Assembly (NCBI GenBank): GCA_964348685.1
Contig: CAYGDM010000009.1
Span: forward strand, 1-25,621
Length of the DNA: 25,621 bases
Source: DALYDP01 sp964348685
GTDB taxonomy: Bacteria; Patescibacteriota; Gracilibacteria; Peribacterales; Peribacteraceae
Reading direction: 5' to 3'
Positions 1 through 16,250 of this stretch are shown one piece after another. The position numbers were made by a program, and so were the translations under genes. A model generated the notes under the pieces. That model saw only the letters and a program-made list of their open reading frames with translations. It searched no databases and was not told where the DNA came from. Every line of letters begins with the position of its first letter. Positions within the stretch are counted from its first letter, which is position 1.

Positions 1-3316
<3,316 letters not shown>

Positions 3317-3327
3317 ACGTTGAACGT

Positions 3328-3336
3328 ACAGTACCA
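3328..3336 (-). promoter_or_regulatory. Extended -10 element for the partial giant gene
   Basis: On the minus strand the bases read TGGTACTGT, which fits the extended -10 pattern TGnTAnnnT. It ends 11 nt before the ATG at 3316, so the mRNA leader would be only about 5 nt. No Shine-Dalgarno sequence is visible. Predicted by eye only. Confidence 0.4.
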
Positions 3337-3343
3337 GAGCGCC

Positions 3344-3376
3344 TTCCCGCACGCGCGCACCTTGTACTTGCGGGAA
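3344..3376. repeat. 8-bp inverted repeat in divergent intergenic region
   Basis: TTCCCGCA at 3344-3351 is the exact reverse complement of TGCGGGAA at 3369-3376, with a 17-nt spacer. It lies just upstream of the candidate promoter of the leftward giant gene. It has no T-tract, so it does not look like a terminator; an operator or a cruciform/hairpin is possible. Confidence 0.45.
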
Positions 3377-3440
3377 CATCCATTTGTGATTCGATGCTCA
3401 TTCACTCCTCCATCACGCGAGAAGCGGCCAGTCATCGTTC

Positions 3441-3453
3441 GACGACGGTCGTC
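3441..3453. repeat. 13-bp palindrome upstream of the DsbA-like gene
   Basis: GACGAC, one G, then GTCGTC form a perfect 6+1+6 palindrome about 50 bp upstream of the rightward ATG at 3505. It could be a regulator site for the divergent pair, but at this length in GC-rich DNA it may be chance. Confidence 0.3.
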
Positions 3454-3504
3454 AATTCGCAGCGCTAGGCAGTACACACGATCGTGCGTACGCTGGCACC
3501 ACCT

Positions 3505-4293
3505 ATGGAAAACACCCCCGTGCAGCAACAGCCGCAACCGACTGACCACCACCGCTGGCGGGGCGTCGTCATCGCAGCCATCGTCATCGCACTGCTCGCA
3601 GTCGCCGCATTTGCGCTGCGCAGTTTTTGGCTTGGCCAAGGCACAGAACCCATCGTCACGGAACGGCCCTTGGACTTGCCAGTCGTGGAACCCGACGTCG
3701 ATTCGATGGCCGACATAGAAGACCTCATGCGCGGAAAACCGCTGCCACCGGCACTCCCCGGTATGAAACTCCCCCCGTTCGACGAAGATGACCACATCCG
3801 GGGCGGACCCTTCGCCGAGTTCTCCATCGTCGAATACAGCAACTACGGCAACAAGCTCGCGGCGTTGCTCCACCCCGATCTGCTAACCGTGACAAACGGC
3901 GGCGAGATCAACTGGGTCGCTCGGCACTTCCCTCTCGACGACCAGCACGTGTTGCCCGCTCAGGCGGCGGAGTGCGCGTACTTCCAAGGAGGCGACCACG
4001 CGAAGTTTTGGGCCTACCACGACGTCGCCTTCCCGTTCACGAACCCAAACCTCGAAAGCCTCGTAAGCCTCGCATCTTCCCAAGGACTCGATTCGGTCGC
4101 ATTCCGCACCTGCCTGGAAAATGACTTCACCCGCGACCACGTCCTACGCGACATCCAAGACGGCACGCTCGACGCGAAGGTGAAGGTGTCGCCGTCGTAC
4201 GTTATCGTGAACAACCTCACGGGCGAACTCCGCCTCGTGGAAGGCGTGAACACGATCGACTATATCTTGCGTGTCGTGGACGACATCCGCTAA
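3505..4293 (+). CDS. Membrane-anchored DsbA/thioredoxin_4-like protein lacking the catalytic CxxC
   Basis: I chose the ATG at 3505 (262 aa); a GTG at 3484 would add seven residues. A short polar N-terminus precedes one transmembrane segment (about residues 20-40) and then an extracytoplasmic domain. From about residue 105 it follows the DsbA/thioredoxin_4 pattern: VEYSNY strand, RHFPLDDQH, AAECA...KFWAYHD, a TCLEND helix and the VSPS loop with the presumed cis-proline. In active relatives the VEYSNY strand is followed by CxxC; here the aligned positions are Asn116 and Ala119, so the redox centre is absent. The two other cysteines often seen in this family (about 157 and 203) are present. It ends 9 bp from the convergent 2021-aa gene. 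It is probably a non-redox scaffold or chaperone; that role is inferred. Confidence 0.85.
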   Translation: MENTPVQQQPQPTDHHRWRGVVIAAIVIALLAVAAFALRSFWLGQGTEPIVTERPLDLPVVEPDVDSMADIEDLMRGKPLPPALPGMKLPPFDEDDHIRGGPFAEFSIVEYSNYGNKLAALLHPDLLTVTNGGEINWVARHFPLDDQHVLPAQAAECAYFQGGDHAKFWAYHDVAFPFTNPNLESLVSLASSQGLDSVAFRTCLENDFTRDHVLRDIQDGTLDAKVKVSPSYVIVNNLTGELRLVEGVNTIDYILRVVDDIR

Positions 4294-4302
4294 GAGGATC
4301 GA

Positions 4303-10368
<6,066 letters not shown>

Positions 10369-10376
10369 CGGTACCG

Positions 10377-10385
10377 ATCATACCA
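10377..10385 (-). promoter_or_regulatory. Extended -10 element for the 2021-aa gene
   Basis: On the minus strand the bases read TGGTATGAT, a strong extended -10 (TGnTATnAT). It ends 8 nt before the ATG at 10368, which puts the expected start of transcription 1-3 nt before the ATG. No Shine-Dalgarno sequence is present. It lies in the 59-bp gap after the 1940-aa gene, so this gene can be transcribed separately from the upstream operon. Confidence 0.55.
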
Positions 10386-10427
10386 CCGCCGGAGAAAAAG
10401 CGGAGGCAATATCGAATATCCGAGATG

Positions 10428-13400
10428 TCAGGACCGCTTGGCTTTCCGTCGCCTGCGGACCCACGCCGCGCCTGCGGCGGCGCCCGCGGCCATGACCGCC
10501 ACCGTGGCCGGACCGGTATCACTCAAACCGTCGCCCGCGCCTGCGTGCAAACCGCCGGACACGAACGGCATTTGGACGACGGTGTTAGTACCCACTTCGG
10601 CGCGCAGCGGCGTCGAACCGACCGTGCACATCGGCGTGCACCCGTCGCCATAGGCGGCGTTTCCATCGTCGCAGGACTCCCCTGTCTCCAGCAGGCCGTT
10701 GCCGCACAGGTTCGGCAACATCGACATTTGTGCATCCGTCAGGCACAAGCCAATCGCGCAGCGCAACCCCAACGAACATTCGCTATCGCTGCGGCAGGGC
10801 GCACAGGCGCCTGCGGAACAGATCGTACTGGCGCACTGCGAGGCATGATCGCACGCGACGCCGAAGGGCTTCACGCATGCGGTCGTGCACTGGTCTGTTT
10901 CGACGAAGTTCGCGTCGTCGCACGCTTCGCCTGCTTGCACCGCACCGTCGCCGCACTGCAAGGGGCCGAAGAGACAATTGCCCTGCGAACAGCGCAAGCC
11001 CGACGCGCACTGGCCGGCGTCGGCGCAGGGTTGGCAGGTGCCGCTTTGGCAGAGATGCGTCTGGCACTGGGCCGACGCCTCGCACGCTTGATTGATCGCA
11101 AGCAAACACCCGACCGTACACGCGTCGCCGTTATCCGCATTGCCGTCATCGCAGGCCTCGCCGGCTTCCCGAACGCCGTTTCCGCACAGCGGCAGCGCCT
11201 GACGACAGCGGCCGTCGACGCAGAAGCCCGTGTCGCACTGTAGGCTGCTCGAACATTCGGAACATTCCTCGCCGAGGCACACGAGCCCGTTCGGGCACTC
11301 TAAATTCTGGCCACAGCGCAGGGTGCAGGACGCGGTGCATGCGTCACCGTCGACAAGGTTGCCGTCATCACACTGCTCGTCACCGTTCACGATGCCGTCA
11401 CCGCACGCCGCGGGAGGCGGGCACAACCCGTTCTGGGGACACGCCTGGCTATCGGGGCAGATCGTTCCGGCGCGACAGCGGACCTGGCAACTGTTGCTGC
11501 ACTGATCGCGATCGACGGTGTTGCCGTCGTCGCAGCCTTCGCCCGTGTCGAGCCGTCCGTTACCGCACAGCGCGCGACACACTCCCCTCGCCTCATCGCA
11601 ATCGCAGGTCGCGTCGTCGGTACACTGGCGTTCGCACAGATTCGTACAGCCATCATTATTTATTAAATTCCCGTCGTCGCACTGTTCCAGGGTATCGACG
11701 TAGCCGTTGCCGCAGAGCGGCGTGCACACCTGCTGCGCCTGATTGCACCGGCCCGATTCGCAGTCAGCATCGCCGCTGCAGGTCGGCTGACATTGGTTAT
11801 TGCAGGCGTTCGTATTGTCGATATCGCCGTCGTCGCAGCGTTCCCACACCTGGTTCGTTTTCCCATCACCGCACGACGGAGGGGTGCAAATATTGAGCGA
11901 AAGATTGCACGTTCCCACGCAATCCGCGTCTTCGTCGCAGCGGATCGCGCAATTGTTCGAACATGCGTCGGCGTTGTTTTGGTTGCCGTCGTCGCATTGC
12001 TCGCCCGAAACGTTCACGGTGCCGTCACCGCAACGGGGGCAGGAAGGACCGACACACGTCGTGCGACAGAGATTCGTGCATCCGTCGTCGTTAATCAGGT
12101 TGCCGTCGTCGCACTGTTCGCCAAGGTCAATGTCGATGAGCTGATTACCGCACGTCAGGGGGCAGACGCCGCTTTGGGGGCAGGGTTCGCCGTCGGGACA
12201 GATATCGCCCGCCTCGCACGTAAGCGCGCAGAAAGCACCTTGGTCGACGGTCTCGGCGGGACAGTTTTCGTCGCCTTTGCCGGCCAGGAACACCTCGGGC
12301 ACGAGCGGCTCGAGCGTCGAAGTTTGCCCGAGCAGCGAGCCGATGAAACTGAAACCGCGATTGCGCGCGGCTTGCACGTCGTAGCGCCAACAACCGGCGT
12401 CGAGCGCGTCGATCAATTGATCACCATCGTTGCTGCTGCCGTCGAAACACACCGAACGCGTGCACGTGAGCGCATTGCAGTACCACGCCGTCAGATCGTT
12501 CGGGGGCGTCGTGCGGTTCAGCGAGCCTTCGTCGCAATCTTCACCGAATTCCGGTGGCGGACCGTTGCCGCACACACTGAGACAAATACCAGTCGCTTCG
12601 TCGCATGGACAAAAGGAATCGTCCGTGCAGGTGTTTTGACACAGATTGGTGCATGCATCGGTATTCACGGTGTTTCCGTCGTCGCACTGCTCGCTTCCTT
12701 GTCTGAATCCGTCACCGCAGCGGGGGTTCCTGCAGAGCGTAGTGCACGTGTCGGTATTCACCGCATTGCCGTCGTCGCACTGCTCGCCGGGATCCGGTTC
12801 TCCATCGCCGCACTGCTCAATACAAATGCCAATGCCTGCATCGCAGATGCAACCGGGAGAACTGACCGTGCACGTGCGCTGGCAGAGGTTGTTACACGCA
12901 TCGTTGTTTACCGTGTTCCCGTCGTCGCACGCTTCGCCGGGGTCGGGCTCTCCGTCGCCGCATTGCTCGATGCAGATGCCGAGCGTTTCGTCGCAGTTGC
13001 ACAAGGTGGAATCGACCGTGCAGGTGCGCTGGCAGAGGGTGTTGCAGGCATCGCTGTTCACGGTGTTGCCGTCGTCGCAGGCTTCACCCGGATCGGGAAG
13101 GCCGTTGCCGCACAGATTGGTGTCGCACATTGCCGAACCGTTACATTGGCTCGTACCTGGACCCAGTGCTATTTCACACGCGTTACCGACGCATACCGAA
13201 TGGAACAACGTGCACTCGGACCCCGTGCACTGGTCGAGAGCCGGCCCAGGGATGACGATACAACTCTGCGTGAATGGATTGCATTGGCGATGCGTGCAGA
13301 GGGGGTCTGCGGGATCACAACAATCGGCATTGATGGCGCATGTGTTCATGCCCGGCTCTTGTACGATCACGCATGCTTGGTTCACGCACGCCAAGTGCTC

Positions 13401-16250
13401 GTTTGGAATACAATCCTCATGGCGCTGGCAGGTATTGGTACCGATACCGAGCACAACCTCACACCGGCGGTTGACTGTATTACACTGCAAATGCGGTATG
13501 CACGCGGGCGTGTCTGCGCAGTCGCCGCAGAGGCACGTTTCGTTTGCACCACAGATGTTGTCGAGGTTGCACGGCGGCACGCAATCGGCAGGCACGGTAC
13601 ACGTATCCGGCCCATCGCCAGGTTGGATAGAACACTGCTCGTTCTCGCACGAGAAGTGGAAGTCCTCACACTGCACGTTCGCGGAGCACTGCGGCAATCC
13701 CGGACCGGAGGCTTCATCACAGGTCTCACCGATGAATTCACATTGATCGTGAACACACAATGGATCAGCGGGGTCGCAGCAGTCGGCACCAGTAGCGCAG
13801 AGATCCATACCCGGCCCTTGGATGATCGTACACGCGCCGACGCCCGTGCAACCAAGATGCTCCGTTGCTGTGCAATGAGCATCTTCTGTACAACCGTTGG
13901 TGCCGGGGCCGAGCTTCAGCACGCACTGCTGGTTGAGACATTCGGTATGGACGGGGTCGCCGACACACTGAGGTTCGCTTGCGCAGTCGCTACAGGAGCA
14001 CGATTCGTCCGCAGCGCAAAAGTTGTCTTCAATGCACGGAGGCACGCAATCGGCGGGCACGGTACACGTATCCGGCCCATCACCAGGTTGGATAGAACAC
14101 TGCTCGTTCTCGCACGAGAAGTGGTAATCCTCACACTGCACGTTCGCGGAGCACTGCGGAAGCCCCGGACCGGGGGTTTCATCACAGGTCTCACCGATGA
14201 ATTCACATTGATCGTGAACACACAATGGATCAGCGGGGTCGCAGCAGTCGGCACCAGTAGCGCAGAGATCCATACCCGGGCCCTGGATGATAGTGCACGC
14301 GCCAACACCCGTGCAGCCAAGATGCTCCGTGACTATGCAATGCGCATCCTCCGTGCACCCGTTGGTGCCGGGGCCGAGCTTCAGCACGCACTGCTGGTTG
14401 AGGCATTCGGTATGGACGGGGTCGATGATGATATTCGTACACTGCGTGGTACATAACGACCCCAGTTGCCCATTCTGTGCTCCTTCGTCGCACTCTTCTT
14501 CGAAAAAAGTATTCACCGTATCGATCTGGCCATTGCCGCAGTACGTACACCGCGCGGTGCAGTGGCCCGGCGTGCCATTCAAAAGAATCCCTTCGTCGCA
14601 CTCTTCTCTCTGCGAACAGCTGATGACCGGCGGAACGTCGACGCACGGCGTAATGGGAGCGTCGCCAAAGAGGAACACGGTCACGCTATCGCTGTACGTC
14701 GCGTGCGGCATCGAGAGATCCATCCTGCCGTCATTGTTATAATCGGCCGATTTGAGACCGTTCGCGTAGAAAATCCAAGGAGAGGAGTACGGGCCGCTTA
14801 GGGGATAAACGTGCGTCGTGGGAGGGGCATCCCACGTCACGAATGGAACGCTTGGCTGAAAGGTTCCGTCGCCGTTACCCCTGGCATACCACAAGCGTTT
14901 CATCGCGCCCTCATTACCCTGGTTTAATCCCCACACGACGTCCGGGATCCCGTCGTCGGAAGGATCGGCGACCGCGAACAGCATCGGCAAGAACGGCAAA
15001 GGTAGAATCGCACTGCGCGCGACGCCGCCGTTGCCGTCATTCGTCAGGACGACGGCCTCTCTGTTATTGGATGCAAGCACGATGTCGGGCGATCCATCGC
15101 CGTTCATGTCTTCGAGAATGAGCGTGAGGGTGTGCGGGTTCGCGTCCCTACGAAACACTTCGACGGACGCATCGAAGAATCCTCCCCCGCTGTTACGGTA
15201 CATACGCACTGTATATCCATTCATCCATGAACTCGTTCCCACGACGTCATCATCCCCGTCGCCATCCATATCAGCGATGCGCGTCGTATCGTATACCGTC
15301 GTGATATCGTCAAAAATCGGTTCGACTTCTTGGAATGCTCCGCCAGGCAACCCGTACGCGACGAACGATCGCGGCGAATTCAATACGTATGGGAGGTAAT
15401 ATCCATGTATGAGGAGATCGGGATCGCCGTCTTCGTTGATATCGTGATGCCGTACTTGGTAGGTAAAGAACCCTCCGAACAACGACGTTCTGGTAAATGT
15501 GAGATCATCATTCGTCAACAAGAACGCTTCGACGGGCGTATGGAGAATAATATCCATGTCATCGTCCTGATCGACGTCGAGGACGTCGAACCCGTACCCT
15601 ATCCCACTGTTCCATGGTGTCGTAGCGACCGTACGGCGCGGCTCGAACGTACCGTCACCGTTGCCGAGGATGACGTCGACCGTGCTGGTGTAGAAATTAT
15701 TGTTTGCGGCATCACGCGAGCCGTTTCCTATACTGCTCCACACGACGACATCGAGATTCCCGTCGCCGTCGACATCCGCGGGAATGTGATTCATGGGCAG
15801 AATCTGCGCAGGCAGGTTCACAAGGCTGACTTGGCTCACATTCGGAGGAGGACATACGATACCTCCAACAGCGGTGCAGATCGGCGGTTCGACAATGCCG
15901 TTCCCGCAGAGGTTCTCGCACAAACCGCCGGAACATTCGCCGGAAGGGCAATCGAAGTCGTTGGTACAAATGGTACGGCAGAGCGGATCGCACGTATCGC
16001 CGTCGATCTGGTTGCCGTCGTCGCACTGCTCGCCGGCATCGTCGATATTATTGCCGCACAAGGCAGGATCGCAAATCGGCGCTGTGCCCACCTGAGCAGG
16101 CAATGAAAACGATTCGCTGCGGAAAAACCACACGCCGCCGCCCACCACCAGCCCCGCCGCGAAGATCGCCACGAGACGCCTGCCGGAAATGCGGGGCGAG
16201 AAGAGCAAGGAATTTATGGTACAGGAGCGGCGCAAATTTCGGGAGCGCAA
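10428..16250 (-). CDS. 1940-aa surface protein: seven-blade FG-GAP/VCBS propeller, about 17 DUF4215 repeats, LPXTG-like anchor
   Basis: A hydrophobic export segment lies at about residues 25-44. One CDDGN repeat follows, then a domain (about 140-535) with seven calcium-loop motifs of FG-GAP/VCBS type: DVDGDGNLD, DVDQDDDMD, DINEDGDPD, DMDGDGDDD, DMNGDGSPD, DPSDDGIPD and DYNNDGRMD. This count suits a seven-bladed integrin-alpha-like propeller. The rest is cysteine-rich, with about 17 CGnG...GE.CDDGN (DUF4215) repeats in all and a duplicated 155-residue block. The end is LSDTG, a hydrophobic segment and RRRRKAKRS, which has the layout of a sortase signal. The ATG overlaps the preceding gene by 37 bp, which suggests translational coupling; a later in-frame TTG is an alternative start. 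A calcium-dependent surface adhesin is a reasonable inference. Confidence 0.93.
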   Translation of the reverse strand: MRSRNLRRSCTINSLLFSPRISGRRLVAIFAAGLVVGGGVWFFRSESFSLPAQVGTAPICDPALCGNNIDDAGEQCDDGNQIDGDTCDPLCRTICTNDFDCPSGECSGGLCENLCGNGIVEPPICTAVGGIVCPPPNVSQVSLVNLPAQILPMNHIPADVDGDGNLDVVVWSSIGNGSRDAANNNFYTSTVDVILGNGDGTFEPRRTVATTPWNSGIGYGFDVLDVDQDDDMDIILHTPVEAFLLTNDDLTFTRTSLFGGFFTYQVRHHDINEDGDPDLLIHGYYLPYVLNSPRSFVAYGLPGGAFQEVEPIFDDITTVYDTTRIADMDGDGDDDVVGTSSWMNGYTVRMYRNSGGGFFDASVEVFRRDANPHTLTLILEDMNGDGSPDIVLASNNREAVVLTNDGNGGVARSAILPLPFLPMLFAVADPSDDGIPDVVWGLNQGNEGAMKRLWYARGNGDGTFQPSVPFVTWDAPPTTHVYPLSGPYSSPWIFYANGLKSADYNNDGRMDLSMPHATYSDSVTVFLFGDAPITPCVDVPPVISCSQREECDEGILLNGTPGHCTARCTYCGNGQIDTVNTFFEEECDEGAQNGQLGSLCTTQCTNIIIDPVHTECLNQQCVLKLGPGTNGCTEDAHCIVTEHLGCTGVGACTIIQGPGMDLCATGADCCDPADPLCVHDQCEFIGETCDETPGPGLPQCSANVQCEDYHFSCENEQCSIQPGDGPDTCTVPADCVPPCIEDNFCAADESCSCSDCASEPQCVGDPVHTECLNQQCVLKLGPGTNGCTEDAHCTATEHLGCTGVGACTIIQGPGMDLCATGADCCDPADPLCVHDQCEFIGETCDEASGPGLPQCSANVQCEDFHFSCENEQCSIQPGDGPDTCTVPADCVPPCNLDNICGANETCLCGDCADTPACIPHLQCNTVNRRCEVVLGIGTNTCQRHEDCIPNEHLACVNQACVIVQEPGMNTCAINADCCDPADPLCTHRQCNPFTQSCIVIPGPALDQCTGSECTLFHSVCVGNACEIALGPGTSQCNGSAMCDTNLCGNGLPDPGEACDDGNTVNSDACNTLCQRTCTVDSTLCNCDETLGICIEQCGDGEPDPGEACDDGNTVNNDACNNLCQRTCTVSSPGCICDAGIGICIEQCGDGEPDPGEQCDDGNAVNTDTCTTLCRNPRCGDGFRQGSEQCDDGNTVNTDACTNLCQNTCTDDSFCPCDEATGICLSVCGNGPPPEFGEDCDEGSLNRTTPPNDLTAWYCNALTCTRSVCFDGSSNDGDQLIDALDAGCWRYDVQAARNRGFSFIGSLLGQTSTLEPLVPEVFLAGKGDENCPAETVDQGAFCALTCEAGDICPDGEPCPQSGVCPLTCGNQLIDIDLGEQCDDGNLINDDGCTNLCRTTCVGPSCPRCGDGTVNVSGEQCDDGNQNNADACSNNCAIRCDEDADCVGTCNLSLNICTPPSCGDGKTNQVWERCDDGDIDNTNACNNQCQPTCSGDADCESGRCNQAQQVCTPLCGNGYVDTLEQCDDGNLINNDGCTNLCERQCTDDATCDCDEARGVCRALCGNGRLDTGEGCDDGNTVDRDQCSNSCQVRCRAGTICPDSQACPQNGLCPPPAACGDGIVNGDEQCDDGNLVDGDACTASCTLRCGQNLECPNGLVCLGEECSECSSSLQCDTGFCVDGRCRQALPLCGNGVREAGEACDDGNADNGDACTVGCLLAINQACEASAQCQTHLCQSGTCQPCADAGQCASGLRCSQGNCLFGPLQCGDGAVQAGEACDDANFVETDQCTTACVKPFGVACDHASQCASTICSAGACAPCRSDSECSLGLRCAIGLCLTDAQMSMLPNLCGNGLLETGESCDDGNAAYGDGCTPMCTVGSTPLRAEVGTNTVVQMPFVSGGLHAGAGDGLSDTGPATVAVMAAGAAAGAAWVRRRRKAKRS
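10431..10526 (-). other. C-terminal LSDTG-type cell-surface sorting signal
   Basis: Residues 1909-1940 of the 1940-aa protein read LSDTGP, then about 17 residues rich in A, V and G, then a tail with seven basic residues in nine. This is the three-part plan of LPXTG sortase substrates, but Ser replaces the usual Pro. None of the other complete giant proteins here has such an end, so this one may be the anchored member of the group. Confidence 0.6.
13576..14424 (-). repeat. Recent in-frame segmental duplication, 465-bp period
   Basis: Bases 13576-13959 and 14041-14424 are direct copies offset by 465 bases (155 codons). By eye I count about 25 mismatches in 384 aligned bases, and one stretch of about 100 bases is identical. 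The bases between the copies match more weakly. The unit encodes a cysteine-rich block including QPGDGPDTCTVPADC and LGPGTNGCTEDAHC. A third, much more diverged block follows downstream in the protein (containing LGIGTNTCQRHEDC). Confidence 0.9.

Noticed and set aside
10369..10427. Terminator between the 1940-aa and 2021-aa genes
   Set aside because: A CCGC/GCGG hairpin exists on the minus strand, but the T-run is in its loop, not after the stem, so it does not fit an intrinsic terminator.
11793..14456. An 887-codon plus-strand open frame opposite the 1940-aa gene
   Set aside because: It mirrors the cysteine repeats (few stops arise opposite GC-rich repeat codons), is rich in A, R and V without domain features, and has no promoter. 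The minus-strand protein has clear motifs.
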